Assembly: GCA_963613665.1 (NCBI GenBank)
Contig: CAVEAL010000001.1
Coordinates: 1-64,000 of the forward strand
Source of the DNA: F23-B02 sp963613665
GTDB taxonomy: Bacteria > Bacillota > Clostridia > Oscillospirales > Oscillospiraceae
Direction of reading: 5' to 3'
Length of the DNA: 64,000 bases
The position numbers were made by a program, and so were the translations under genes. Shown piece by piece: positions 35,455-44,149 of this stretch. Every line of letters starts with the position of its first letter. Position 1 is the stretch's first letter. The notes beneath the pieces were generated by a model. That model had not been told where the DNA came from. It saw only the letters and a program-made list of their open reading frames with translations, and searched no databases.

Positions 35455-36561
35455 TTAATTTTTCTGCCTGGGCGAATATGTGTGATGAACATACTTGTTT
35501 ACCCACAGGCTGTCTCTGTATGAGCTATATTCTTCCATTTTGCAGCCGCTGTAAAGATCGTCTGCAACTTCGAGGATAACCTCCCGAAGCTCAAGGTGTT
35601 CAAGATATTTCTCAGGTATCGCGCCCAAACCCAGATACGCTCCGAGAATATTGCCCGTCACCGCGCCGGTGGAGTCACTGTCGCCGTTGTGGTTAACTGC
35701 AGCAATGAGCGCTTTGTCGAAATCATCGGAATATTTCAGAGCGCAGTATAGTGCTATGGCCAGCGTTTCCTCGGCGACCCAGCCCTGTCCGAGCATATGT
35801 ATCGCCTCAACATCATTGATTTCGGTGCGTGAGAGCTCTAATGCGCGGTCAATGAGTACAAGCAACTCCTTCAGATGCTTTGTGCCATCATACCGTCTGC
35901 TCACAGCAGCTCTCATACCCAAAGCCGCATCATACAGCGAAGTGTCGTCAGAATGGGAGACTGTGCTTATAATGTGTGCCAGTGCATATGCCGGAATGTA
36001 TCCCAGCTCGTGCCCGTGCGTCAGTGCAGCGGCATTTGCACCTTCGTCAGCGGCAAAGCCGACATCCTCAAAGTACAGTCCTATCGGAGCAACACGCATG
36101 ATGCCGCCGCAGCCCTTGCTGTGATTTATCGGCTTTTCCGTCGTTCCGACCGAACCGGAAGCAAGTGCCGAAAGGCAGGTGCTTCCGGGAGCTCTGGTGT
36201 GAAACAGCTCCGGCACATTCAGCAGCCACGAGAAACGATCTTCGCCCTTATAGGGATAGTTCTGCCGCTGTGTTTTCAGCCAATCATAATAGCATCGCAG
36301 GATATATCTGTAATACTCGCCCATGATGCCGCGCAGCTTGCCTCTTGTCTCGGCAAGGAGCAATCCTGCTGCCGTGAAGAGCGTCATCTGTGTATCGTCG
36401 GAGATTTGGGCTATGCCGTCTCTGAGCTCATATTCCGTGATGCCTTTACCGCCGAAGCGTCTGAATATCGACTTCTCATCGGAAAACTCCACGGCGTAGC
36501 CCAGTGCATCTCCCGCCGCGCCGCCTATAAGGCAGCCGCGGTATTTGTCCTGTGATTTCAT
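35455..36561 (-). CDS. ADP-ribosylglycohydrolase-family protein
   Basis: A 368-residue ARH/DraG-fold protein with the dinuclear Mg2+ motifs: GAAGDALGYAVE at the N-terminus, ISDDTQMTLFTA (about 53-64) and NHNGDSDSTGAVTGNILGA near residue 290. Family members cleave ADP-ribosyl or related N/O-glycosidic bonds. It follows the aminotransferase by 22 nt and is the last gene of the TetR-controlled operon. It looks less GC-rich than its neighbours. Confidence 0.88.
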   Translation of the reverse strand: MKSQDKYRGCLIGGAAGDALGYAVEFSDEKSIFRRFGGKGITEYELRDGIAQISDDTQMTLFTAAGLLLAETRGKLRGIMGEYYRYILRCYYDWLKTQRQNYPYKGEDRFSWLLNVPELFHTRAPGSTCLSALASGSVGTTEKPINHSKGCGGIMRVAPIGLYFEDVGFAADEGANAAALTHGHELGYIPAYALAHIISTVSHSDDTSLYDAALGMRAAVSRRYDGTKHLKELLVLIDRALELSRTEINDVEAIHMLGQGWVAEETLAIALYCALKYSDDFDKALIAAVNHNGDSDSTGAVTGNILGAYLGLGAIPEKYLEHLELREVILEVADDLYSGCKMEEYSSYRDSLWVNKYVHHTYSPRQKN

Positions 36562-36583
36562 GGCGTTCCTCAGTGCAGCGGCT

Positions 36584-38092
36584 TTACTTCAGCAGGCCCT
36601 TGACGAGGCCCTTATCGGTCTTCTGCACGTGCTTGAAGACCTCTTCGAAGCGGTTGAGGGCTTCGTCGATGATCTCGGGAGTGTCGGCCAGCGAGGTGTA
36701 CAGGCGGCTGCCGGCGAGGGTGACGATGCCGTTTGCCATGTAGGCCGCGCCCATGCGCTCCATGGAGTCCTTGCGGACGTACATCATGTCCTTGTTGCGC
36801 AGCAGGCCGACCGCGGACTTGACAAAGCAGTTGGACGAGAAATCAAAGCTCATTGCGCCGGTGCACTCGAGGTGGACGATCGAGCCCTGGTTGTAGGCAA
36901 CGAAGGGCAGACCGTAGTGCTCGATGAGCTCCTTGAGACCGTCGCAGAGCCTGTCGCCCATCTTGCCCGCGATCTCGCAGGCGTTGGTGCGCTCGATCTC
37001 CCGGATCGCGGTGTAGCCCGCGAGGCAGGACAGGGGGTTTGCCGCCAGGGTTCCGCCGACATACGCTCTGTGCTTGCCGGTCGCAAGGCCGGCCGCCATG
37101 AGCTGGGCGTACTCCTTCTTGCCGCCTACGCCGCCCGCTGCGGGGTAGCCGCCTGCCACGATCTTGCCGAACACGGTCAGATCGGGAACTACGTCGAAGT
37201 AGCCCTGAGCGCCGGAGAGCGCCACGCGGAAGCCGGTGACGACCTCGTCGAATATCATCAGTGCGCCGTACTTGTCGCACAGTGCACGCACGCCCTTGTT
37301 ATAGTCGTGTGCGACGGGGCGGGTGCCGCTCTCGGGGCCGACGGGCTCGAGGAGTACCGCCGCGGTGCCGCCGAGGAGCTTGTTGCGCTTGAGCACGTGC
37401 TCGAGCATGTTCAGGTCGTTCGGGCGGACCTCGTCGGTCGTGCCGTAGCAGCCGTGAGGGATGCCGTGCGACTCGAGCAGCGCGCGGCTGCCGGGGATCT
37501 TCAGGCCGTAGACCATCTGATCCGACCAGCCGTGGTAAGCGCCGCCGATCTTGATGATGCGCTTGTTGCCGGTAGCTATGCGGGCAATGCGCAGGGAAGC
37601 CATTACCGACTCCGTGCCCGAGCCGAGCATACGGAACATCTCGACGTTGGGCATGTGCTTGTTGATCTCACGCGCGATGAGCATCTCGGACTCGTGCAGC
37701 AGACCGGTTACGGGGCCGCACTCGTTCAGAAGCTTTATGACCGCCTCGCGGATGACGGGGTAGTTGCTGCCGAGGATGGTCGGACCGCCGGCCTGGAGGA
37801 AGTCGATGTACTTGTTGCCGTCCTTGTCGTAGAGGTAAGCGCCCTCGGCCTTCGCCATGCACATGGGGAAGGGCTTGTTGAAGGCAAGGTTATGCTGAAC
37901 GCCGCCGGGGATGTATTTCTGCGACTCCTCGAAGACCGCTCTGGAGGCGGTGCACTTCTCGTCGTAGTACTTCATGATGACGTCCTTGTAATACTCGTCG
38001 GAAACCTCCCATATGGGCTGGCTTGTCAGCTCCTTGAGCTTTGCGTTGATCTCATTGGGATCGTCCCATCTGCTTATTGCACAGTTATTCAT
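36584..38092 (-). CDS. Class III aminotransferase, glutamate-1-semialdehyde aminomutase-like
   Basis: A 502-residue PLP enzyme of fold type I. MLGSGTESVMASLRIAR and GGAYHGWSDQMV bind the phosphate and ring, LMIFDEVVTGFR has the pyridine-N Asp, and FGKIVAGGYPAAGGVGG holds the Schiff-base lysine. It is longer than standard HemL (about 430) with about 50 extra N-terminal residues. No other haem genes are near, so a role in amino-sugar or aldehyde transamination within this operon is more likely than haem synthesis. The 5' end overlaps the GtrA gene by 8 nt. Confidence 0.87.
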   Translation of the reverse strand: MNNCAISRWDDPNEINAKLKELTSQPIWEVSDEYYKDVIMKYYDEKCTASRAVFEESQKYIPGGVQHNLAFNKPFPMCMAKAEGAYLYDKDGNKYIDFLQAGGPTILGSNYPVIREAVIKLLNECGPVTGLLHESEMLIAREINKHMPNVEMFRMLGSGTESVMASLRIARIATGNKRIIKIGGAYHGWSDQMVYGLKIPGSRALLESHGIPHGCYGTTDEVRPNDLNMLEHVLKRNKLLGGTAAVLLEPVGPESGTRPVAHDYNKGVRALCDKYGALMIFDEVVTGFRVALSGAQGYFDVVPDLTVFGKIVAGGYPAAGGVGGKKEYAQLMAAGLATGKHRAYVGGTLAANPLSCLAGYTAIREIERTNACEIAGKMGDRLCDGLKELIEHYGLPFVAYNQGSIVHLECTGAMSFDFSSNCFVKSAVGLLRNKDMMYVRKDSMERMGAAYMANGIVTLAGSRLYTSLADTPEIIDEALNRFEEVFKHVQKTDKGLVKGLLK

Positions 38093-38540
38093 GCTCGTTG
38101 TTCTCCTTTTCCTGTTTTTTCTTGGCTATATCATTGGTGTCCTTGCTGTTGCGGTAGACTACGAAGTTGTCCCACAGATATTCGAGAGAGAGATTGAGCG
38201 CCATATTGATGGCCAGCACGGCGTACTCGTTCCAGCCGTGTATATCGGCAAGGAAATGCTCGTTCCAGATCGTAAACGGCGCAAACGGCACATAAAACAG
38301 GAACACCAGAAGCATTGCCTTGGGCACGTTTTCCGCGCTCTGGAAGGTGAATTTTCTGTTGAAGGTGAAGTTCCACAGAACGCTCAGTACGAGCGCTATC
38401 GTGTAGCACACCCAGTGCCCGGGGATCTTGATGACCTCCTCGCAGAGGATCATTGCGACGGTTTCGATTATACCGGCAGATGCTGAAAAAAGAATGAATT
38501 TCAGAACTCTGGCGGTTTCCTTTTTTTTCTCCGTTTTCAT
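38085..38540 (-). CDS. GtrA-family membrane protein
   Basis: A 151-residue protein with four predicted helices and the GtrA pattern LSVLWNFTFNRKFTF, plus a Lys/Glu-rich cytoplasmic tail. GtrA proteins are linked to polyprenyl-linked sugar translocation, which is unexpected in what looks like a metabolic operon. 3 nt separate it from the aldolase stop. Confidence 0.8.
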   Translation of the reverse strand: MKTEKKKETARVLKFILFSASAGIIETVAMILCEEVIKIPGHWVCYTIALVLSVLWNFTFNRKFTFQSAENVPKAMLLVFLFYVPFAPFTIWNEHFLADIHGWNEYAVLAINMALNLSLEYLWDNFVVYRNSKDTNDIAKKKQEKENNEHE

Positions 38541-38543
38541 GCG

Positions 38544-39536
38544 TCATCCCTTCTTCTTTGAATATTTTTTCTTATAGACAAAGCGCATGAGCGCCGTATC
38601 CGCGGTATTGAGTTTTACCTTCGAGCCGAGACCGGCCGTGTGCAGAGCGCACAGGGCGGATTTTTCGGTCAGGAGCCGCAGCGCCTCGCGGTCGTCGGGC
38701 TCCTCGGCCGTGACGACCGCACCCACGCCCTTTACGAACACCGCGTCGCGCGCCTTTAAGGCCCTTACGATCTTCCTCGGCCTTGCCCTGACGCAGGAAA
38801 CGTGCGAGCCGAGCATCTGCGCCATATCGTCAAGCTGCGCGTGCAGCGTTTTTCTCTTGTTGGCCCACATGACGGCATAGTCCCCGCCGTTTAGCTCCGC
38901 CGTGGGTATCTCGCACCTGACCGCAGCCATGAGCGCTGCCGTTTTGGCATCCGCAAGGCGCTTGGGGGCGGCGTTTCCTATGCACAGATTGCGGCGGCAT
39001 ATCTCCTCGAGCAGCTGTGCACGCTCCATGGCCTGCTTTTTGTCCGCTCCGCAGACGACAACGCCGTGGTTTACCATGAAAACGGTGTGCGCACCGGTCT
39101 GCATCGCGGCGCGGACGGCGTTTTTAAGCTTTTTCATGCCGGGCAGGCCGTATTCTGCCTTTGCAACGCCGCCGAGAGCGGCCTTTTCGGCCTGCGTTAT
39201 ATCCATGCTCTCAAAACCGGCAAGGCCGAGCGCCGATGCGCAGTTCTGATGCGTGTGGATAACGAAGCCCACCTCCGGAAACAGCTCGTATGCCGAGGCG
39301 TGAACGCCCTTTTCGCTCGAGGGCTTGCGCCGGCCCTCCCATTTCATTGTGCCCAGCTCGACGCAGGCGATATCCTCCGGCGTCGTCTTGAGATAGTCCA
39401 GGCCGCTCGGGGTGATGAGAAAATGCTCCTTGTCCAGGCGGCAGCTGACGTTGCCCCAGGTCCTTGCGACAAGGCCGGTTTTTAAAAGCTCCCTGCCGGT
39501 GCCGCATATAAGCTCTCTTGCCATGCTTTCTTCCAC
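38544..39536 (-). CDS. Class II aldolase/adducin-family protein
   Basis: A 330-residue protein whose N-terminal two thirds is a class II (zinc) aldolase: GNVSCRLD, ITPSGLDY, SSEKGVHASAY (catalytic Glu), VIHTHQNCASAL and VNHGVVVCG (Zn2+ His ligands). A C-terminal extension of about 110 residues has no recognised domain; typical L-fuculose-1-phosphate aldolases have about 215 residues. The GTG at 39536 is preferred because AAGGAGGG lies 7 nt upstream; the gene begins 14 nt after the kinase stop. It likely splits a ketose-1-phosphate into DHAP and an aldehyde. Confidence 0.85.
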   Translation of the reverse strand: MEESMARELICGTGRELLKTGLVARTWGNVSCRLDKEHFLITPSGLDYLKTTPEDIACVELGTMKWEGRRKPSSEKGVHASAYELFPEVGFVIHTHQNCASALGLAGFESMDITQAEKAALGGVAKAEYGLPGMKKLKNAVRAAMQTGAHTVFMVNHGVVVCGADKKQAMERAQLLEEICRRNLCIGNAAPKRLADAKTAALMAAVRCEIPTAELNGGDYAVMWANKRKTLHAQLDDMAQMLGSHVSCVRARPRKIVRALKARDAVFVKGVGAVVTAEEPDDREALRLLTEKSALCALHTAGLGSKVKLNTADTALMRFVYKKKYSKKKG

Positions 39537-39550
39537 GCTTATGCCCTCCT

Positions 39551-41140
39551 TCAGCCGTTGAGTACGGCAAAATTCTTTTTGTTCGCCGCATACAGGTTTT
39601 TGAATACCTCGTAGTTTCTGTCGTAAAGCGCCTTGTTTTCGGCGTTTGGCACGTATCTGCTCTCGGCCTTTATGAGAGACCCCGCCTCGGAGAGGCTGCC
39701 TATGCATCCGCTGCCGACGGCCACGAGCATCGCCGCACCCACGGCGCCCACGTCCTTTGTCGAGGCAACGGTCTCTACCGTGCGCCCCGTCACGTCCGCG
39801 AGGATCTGGCAGGTCACTCTCGACAGTGCTCCGCCGCCGACAAAGCGCAGCGTATCGGCCGTTTTTATCTTCTTATCCTCACATTCGAGCATCCACCGAA
39901 GGTGATAGCATATGCCCTCGAGTACCGCGCGGAGCATCTCCGTTTTGCCGGTGTCGAGCCTTATGTTGAAGAACATGCCCGCGGCCTTGGGGTCCTCGAA
40001 GGGGCAGCGGTTGCCGTGCAGCCAGGGGGTGAATATCACGCCGCCCGCGCCGGGGGGGATGGCCTCGATGGTGTCGGTCATGTAGTCGTAGAGGCTTTCA
40101 TATATGCTCTCCTCGCTCTCGGCGACGTTGATCTTTTTGAGATAAATGCCGATCTCGTCGAGCACGAGGTGCTCCTTTACCCATTCAAAGCACTTGCCGG
40201 CCGTCTCCATCTCGGCAAAATAATTGTATCTGCCCTCCTGAGCGCCGACGATGCCGGCGATCATGGCGTTTATATCGACCTCCTGCCTGTCGATGACCGT
40301 GCCGACCCAGCCGGAGGTGCCGGAGTAGATGTGCGTCTGACCGACCTCGGTGCAGCCCGCGCCAACGCCGATGAGCGTTGCGTCGCCGCCGCCGCCGTAG
40401 ACCGGCGTTCCCGGCGCAAGGCCGAGCTCCCACGCGGCTTTTTCGCCGAGCGGGCCGACGACGTCGGTGCATTCGACTATATCGGGCAGGTGCTTCGGCT
40501 CAACGCCGTACATATCGCACAGGGTTTTGCTCCAGCGGCCCCTGCCGGGGCGGCTGTCGTACAGGAAGGTCGAGTACGCCGAGTCGCGCGTCATAACGAA
40601 CCTGCCCGTGCAGCGGCAGATAAGATATTCCTTTACGTCGAGCCACTTGTATATCTTCTTATACGTCTCCGGCTCGTTTTTCTGCACCCATTTGTACTTC
40701 CACAGGGGATCCTTGACGCTTGTGGATGCGGCGCGTGTCCTGACAAGGCTCTTTACGAGCATTCCGGCGTTCACGCCCGAAACGGTGATGCCGTGGCTCT
40801 GGCACTCGGCAAACTCCCGGCCCGCGCGCTGGTCCATGTAGCTCATCGGCCTGCGCAGGGCGTTGCCCTTTTCATCGACAAGCACGAGCCCCTGCATCTG
40901 CGAGCAGAAGGATATGCCGCACACCTCCGCGGGGTCGATACCCGTTTTTTCGATCAGGCGCCGCGTGCTTTTTTTCATGGCCTCCCACCATTCGTCCGCG
41001 TCCTGCTCCGCTCCGCCGTCGGGCATTATATAAAGCCCGTAGCCCTCATACTCGCCGGACAGAAGCCTGAGCGTTTCGCCGAGATCGAAAAGGCAGGTCT
41101 TAACGCCCGTCGTTCCGATATCATACGCGATAACATACAT
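39551..41140 (-). CDS. FGGY-family carbohydrate kinase
   Basis: A 529-residue ASKHA sugar kinase. AYDIGTTGVKTCLFD (phosphate-1), GISFCSQMQGLVLVD, GGGGDATLIGVGAG (catalytic Asp region) and FVGGGALSRVTCQILADVTG (adenosine motif) are all intact. It resembles xylulokinases, but the substrate is unknown; with the aldolase it would form a phosphorylate-and-cleave pathway. Second gene of the operon, 34 nt after the TetR regulator. Confidence 0.92.
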   Translation of the reverse strand: MYVIAYDIGTTGVKTCLFDLGETLRLLSGEYEGYGLYIMPDGGAEQDADEWWEAMKKSTRRLIEKTGIDPAEVCGISFCSQMQGLVLVDEKGNALRRPMSYMDQRAGREFAECQSHGITVSGVNAGMLVKSLVRTRAASTSVKDPLWKYKWVQKNEPETYKKIYKWLDVKEYLICRCTGRFVMTRDSAYSTFLYDSRPGRGRWSKTLCDMYGVEPKHLPDIVECTDVVGPLGEKAAWELGLAPGTPVYGGGGDATLIGVGAGCTEVGQTHIYSGTSGWVGTVIDRQEVDINAMIAGIVGAQEGRYNYFAEMETAGKCFEWVKEHLVLDEIGIYLKKINVAESEESIYESLYDYMTDTIEAIPPGAGGVIFTPWLHGNRCPFEDPKAAGMFFNIRLDTGKTEMLRAVLEGICYHLRWMLECEDKKIKTADTLRFVGGGALSRVTCQILADVTGRTVETVASTKDVGAVGAAMLVAVGSGCIGSLSEAGSLIKAESRYVPNAENKALYDRNYEVFKNLYAANKKNFAVLNG

Positions 41141-41174
41141 TTTCTTTCTTTTCTCTCCCTATATTTAATTTTAC

Positions 41175-41807
41175 CTAACTGTTTATTTTCAGCGCATTCT
41201 TTACAAATCGCATGAAGCACTCGGTCATTTTCTCCGTATCGTCCGCGCTGCCCTCGCCGCAGAAGAGCTTCATACGCTCGGAGTAGTAATCGCAGCTGTA
41301 GGAAAACTGGAGCATCATGAAAAGGTTATCGAGGAAAAACGCGAAAAAACCGGGATCGAGCTCAGGGTCTGCCGCTCCTGCGGCGCGCGCGTTGTCCAGA
41401 AGCGCCGAATATACCCTTGCCGTGCGGCTTTCTATCTCGCGGGCGAGCTCCCTCGCGTACTTTTTGCAGCCGCCGGAGGATATCTCGTTGTACATCGCGT
41501 TGTGGCTCTTGTGCTCGCGCGCGTGGACGATAAGGGCGGAGACGATGCTCCTTATGCCCGACTCTATATCCGTCTCGTGCGAAACGGCCTCTGTGAGCAC
41601 CTCGTCGAGAAGGTCGAGCGAGTGGCGCACGCAGGCCAGAAAGAAGCTGTCCTTATCCCCGAAATACTTATATATAACGCCGACGGAAACGCCGGCCTTT
41701 TTTGCGATTATATTGATGTTCGCTCTGTCCAGACCGCGCTCGGCAAATTCGTCGATGCCGGTCTCGAGAATGAGCATTTTGGCTTTATCGTCAAGCTTTT
41801 TGTACAT
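41175..41807 (-). CDS. TetR/AcrR-family regulator of the kinase-aldolase operon
   Basis: A 210-residue regulator. The N-terminal HTH (about 8-55; FAERGLDRANINIIAKKAGVSVGVIYKYFGDKDSFF) is canonical, and the C-terminal ligand domain has hydrophobic helices. ATG at 41807 follows GGAGG. As first gene of the operon with a palindrome just downstream of its -10 box, it is probably autoregulatory, with a pathway intermediate as inducer. Confidence 0.88.
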   Translation of the reverse strand: MYKKLDDKAKMLILETGIDEFAERGLDRANINIIAKKAGVSVGVIYKYFGDKDSFFLACVRHSLDLLDEVLTEAVSHETDIESGIRSIVSALIVHAREHKSHNAMYNEISSGGCKKYARELAREIESRTARVYSALLDNARAAGAADPELDPGFFAFFLDNLFMMLQFSYSCDYYSERMKLFCGEGSADDTEKMTECFMRFVKNALKINS

Positions 41808-41833
41808 GGTTTCTGCCTCCGTCGCACCGTGTC

Positions 41834-41849
41834 GTGAGCGGCGGCTCAC
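41834..41849. promoter_or_regulatory. Palindromic operator of the TetR operon
   Basis: GTGAGC-GGCG-GCTCAC (41834-41849), a perfect 6-4-6 inverted repeat. It sits about +5 to +20 relative to the start expected from the promoter at 41861-41890, where a TetR dimer would block transcription. Confidence 0.6.
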
Positions 41850-41860
41850 AAGTTGCGTAT

Positions 41861-41890
41861 ATTATACTCCCGCAAGCCCTGCCGCGTCAA
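41861..41890 (-). promoter_or_regulatory. Promoter of the TetR-kinase-aldolase operon
   Basis: Minus strand TTGACG (41890-41885), 18-bp spacer, TATAAT (41866-41861). Confidence 0.65.
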
Positions 41891-41893
41891 TGC

Positions 41894-41962
41894 TTTTTTT
41901 GGAGGCGCTTTTGGGCAGCTGCGGATACGGTGATTGCAGGTGCCCGGTATCGATCATATGAA
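41894..41962 (+). repeat. Single forward 88-bp-family unit in a divergent promoter region (locus 14)
   Basis: GGAGGCGCTTTTGGGCAG, then CTGCGGATACGGTGATTGC and CCCGGTATCGATC, then it breaks off. It begins 3 bp from the -35 box of the TetR operon. Confidence 0.75.
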
Positions 41963-41989
41963 AAATATGAAAACTTTTGAAGTACCCTG

Positions 41990-42018
41990 TTGAAACGCCG
42001 CTGCCCCGATGATAATAT
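41990..42018 (+). promoter_or_regulatory. Probable promoter of the 42041 lipoprotein
   Basis: TTGAAA (41990-41995), 17-bp spacer, TAATAT (42013-42018). Confidence 0.5.
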
Positions 42019-42040
42019 CAAGGCGCAAAGGAGGTGCGGC

Positions 42041-42478
42041 ATGAAAAGAAAAATCAGCATTATCTGCGTTTTGACGCTTCTGCTCTGCGGCCTGTGCGCC
42101 TGCTCAAGAACTCCGCCGGAGGAGCGGGCGATGAGCATCGCCAAGGAAAGCTTCGGCCTTGACCTTAGCGGCAAATGCACGGTCGAGGAGCTTTATTATT
42201 CATATGACGACGGCAACATTTTCGGCGAGGGCTCGGTCGAGTATAAGCTGAGCTTTGACAGCGATGCTTCGGTTTTGTTTGCATCGCTCGACACGCTGCC
42301 CGACATAAACGGAAACGATGCCGTGAGAAAAGCGGTCGCCATGGACGGCATTTATCTGCCCGAGACCGGGGACGGCACGCCGTTTGCGTATACGAGCAAA
42401 AACAACGAGCTCAACTGGGTTCTGCTTTTATATTACAGCGGCGAAAACACGGCGTATCTAATTAAAAGCGACGCATAA
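42041..42478 (+). CDS. Small lipoprotein of unknown function
   Basis: A 145-residue protein: signal peptide with lipobox near LCAC (Cys21), then a mixed alpha/beta domain of about 120 residues (EELYYSYDDGNIFGEG, YLPETGDGTPFAYTS) with no recognised family. The ATG at 42041 has AAAGGAGGTG upstream. Monocistronic, ended by the terminator at 42477. Confidence 0.7.
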   Translation: MKRKISIICVLTLLLCGLCACSRTPPEERAMSIAKESFGLDLSGKCTVEELYYSYDDGNIFGEGSVEYKLSFDSDASVLFASLDTLPDINGNDAVRKAVAMDGIYLPETGDGTPFAYTSKNNELNWVLLLYYSGENTAYLIKSDA

Positions 42479-42514
42479 AAACAACGGATGCTCTCCCGAA
42501 CATCCGTTGTTTTT
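42477..42514. terminator. Bidirectional terminator
   Basis: A perfect 14-bp stem (42477-42490 with 42501-42514) with A and T runs, between converging lipoprotein and HtrA genes. Confidence 0.9.
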
Positions 42515-42533
42515 TCCGTATTCAAACTTTTTA

Positions 42534-43898
42534 TCAGCCGCCGTAGCCGAAGAAGCCGGGTACCTGCTGCTGAGACTGTGAGCTGCTCTGCTGGCTGTTT
42601 TCGGCTTCCGCGAGGGCGGAGGTGGTCTGCTCGCCGATCTCTACCGTTACGGTGAGGGTCTGACCCTGACGGTAGACGGTGAGGGTGAGCTTATCGCCGG
42701 CCGCATGGTCGGATATGATGGAGCTCAGGTCGCTCTTGCCGCTTATCGCCTCGCCGTCAACGGCGGTGATGATGTCGTTTGCCTGAAGTCCTGCCTTCTC
42801 GGCGGGGCCTCCTTCGGTTACGGAGACGACCGCAGCGCCCGCGGGAGTTCCGTAGTTTGTGGCCTCGTCGCTTACGTCGGAGACCATGACACCGATGTAG
42901 GGCTTTGCGACGTAGCCCTTTTCGATGATGCTGTCAACGATGCTGCGCACGCTGTTGATGGGGATGGCAAAACCGATGTTGTCTATCGACGCGCCGGAGC
43001 TCGAGGAGCCGGAGTACTTGGCGTTGGTTATGCCGATGACCTCGCCGTAGAGGTTAAACAGAGCACCGCCCGAGTTTCCGGAGTTTATAGCGCAGTCAGT
43101 CTGGATCAGCTTCATCGTGACGCTGGTTGACAGGGTGACCTCGCGGTCAAGCGCGCTGACTGCGCCGGAGGTAAGAGAAAATGTGAGCTCGCCGAGAGGG
43201 TTGCCGATGGCGATGACGGAGTCGCCGACGTTGAGGTTATCCGAGTCGCCGATCGTAACGGGGGTGAGCCCCGTCGCGTCTATCTTCAGAACGGCAACGT
43301 CGTTGCTCTCGTCGTAGCCGATAAGCTGCGCGTCGTAGCTCGTGCCGTCATAAAGCGTGACCTTTATCGAGCTTGCCGATTCGATAACGTGGTAGTTTGT
43401 GATGATGTAGCCGTCGGAGCTGTATATGAAGCCCGAGCCGGAGGCCGCCGACTGCGTGGTGTAGCCCCAGTAGTTTGTGGTGACCTGCGTGGTTATGCCG
43501 ACGGTGGAGTTGACGTTTGCCGCGTACACCTCGGCGGCGGTCATCTGCTTGCTCGTGTCGATGCTGGCGGTGTTTATGACCGAGGTCGCGCGCTTGCCTT
43601 CATAGACGGTCGTGCCGCCAGAAGAGCCGCCGAACACCGCGTTTCCTATCGCCGAACCGCCGAAGCCCGCGAGCATCGCCGCAACGAGGACGCCCGCGAT
43701 CATCGCGCCGGGCTTTTTCCAGAACGGCTTTTTTTCGGCCTTGGGCATCTCGGGCGCGGCAGCCGCCGCAGTCCCGGCCTGAGCCGAATAGTTCTGCTCG
43801 TTCTCCGGCTTATGGCCGTAGAAGAAGCTGTATTCTCCGTCAACGGGAGCGTCCTGCGGCTGCTGAACGCCGTCGTTTTTGTTTTCCATGTTATCCAT
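42534..43898 (-). CDS. htrA: HtrA/DegP-type membrane serine protease with PDZ domain
   Basis: A 454-residue envelope protease. Low-complexity cytoplasmic N-terminus (1-60), one membrane helix (about 64-86), trypsin-like domain with His170 (TNYHVIE), Asp200 (SNDVAVLKI) and Ser276 (NSGNSGGAL), one PDZ domain (about 335-425), and a Gln/Ser-rich tail. It degrades or refolds misfolded secreted proteins. ATG with GGAGG 7 nt upstream. It is divergent from a two-component system whose promoter has the same box arrangement, which suggests CssRS-HtrA-like stress control. Confidence 0.93.
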   Translation of the reverse strand: MDNMENKNDGVQQPQDAPVDGEYSFFYGHKPENEQNYSAQAGTAAAAAPEMPKAEKKPFWKKPGAMIAGVLVAAMLAGFGGSAIGNAVFGGSSGGTTVYEGKRATSVINTASIDTSKQMTAAEVYAANVNSTVGITTQVTTNYWGYTTQSAASGSGFIYSSDGYIITNYHVIESASSIKVTLYDGTSYDAQLIGYDESNDVAVLKIDATGLTPVTIGDSDNLNVGDSVIAIGNPLGELTFSLTSGAVSALDREVTLSTSVTMKLIQTDCAINSGNSGGALFNLYGEVIGITNAKYSGSSSSGASIDNIGFAIPINSVRSIVDSIIEKGYVAKPYIGVMVSDVSDEATNYGTPAGAAVVSVTEGGPAEKAGLQANDIITAVDGEAISGKSDLSSIISDHAAGDKLTLTVYRQGQTLTVTVEIGEQTTSALAEAENSQQSSSQSQQQVPGFFGYGG

Positions 43899-44062
43899 GA
43901 TGCTGCCTCCTTATTTATCTCATCGCCGGAACTTTCAGGTCCGGCGTCTGTTGGTGGTCTGCCGCTTCGGTGAAGCCTCTTCACCCGGTGGGCAGTTACC
44001 TTCCGGCGGGAGACGGGGCTCCGTGCCGGTTCAGTGTTGTATTTTGTGGAACTGTCATGAGA

Positions 44063-44091
44063 ATAATCCCCTTACCTGAAATGAGCTGAAA
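44063..44091 (-). promoter_or_regulatory. htrA promoter with response-regulator direct repeat
   Basis: On the minus strand TTTCAG (44091-44086) and TTTCAG (44081-44076) are 10 bp apart, then 7 bp, then GATTAT (44068-44063) as -10 box. No -35 hexamer is present, as expected for an activated promoter. Confidence 0.6.
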
Positions 44092-44119
44092 AAGATTTGT
44101 TATAAATTTATGAACTGCT

Positions 44120-44147
44120 TTGACTTTTTTTGTGAGCCTGTTAAAAT
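44120..44147 (+). promoter_or_regulatory. Possible upstream promoter of the two-component system
   Basis: TTGACT (44120-44125), 16-bp spacer, TAAAAT (44142-44147). It could give basal expression; the regulator boxes lie just downstream. Confidence 0.45.
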
Positions 44148-44149
44148 GG

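Noticed and set aside
35283..35492. A 69-codon minus-strand gene after the ARH-like gene
   Set aside because: It overlaps the preceding gene, lacks a ribosome site and has no recognisable family; kept only as a possible decayed spacer.
36545..38197. A 550-codon plus-strand frame opposite the aminotransferase
   Set aside because: Antisense shadow. No ribosome site or family, while the minus strand has an intact PLP enzyme.
43899..44060. A riboswitch in the htrA leader
   Set aside because: Several short inverted repeats occur (for example CCGGAACTTTCAGGTCCGG), but no known aptamer pattern could be matched.
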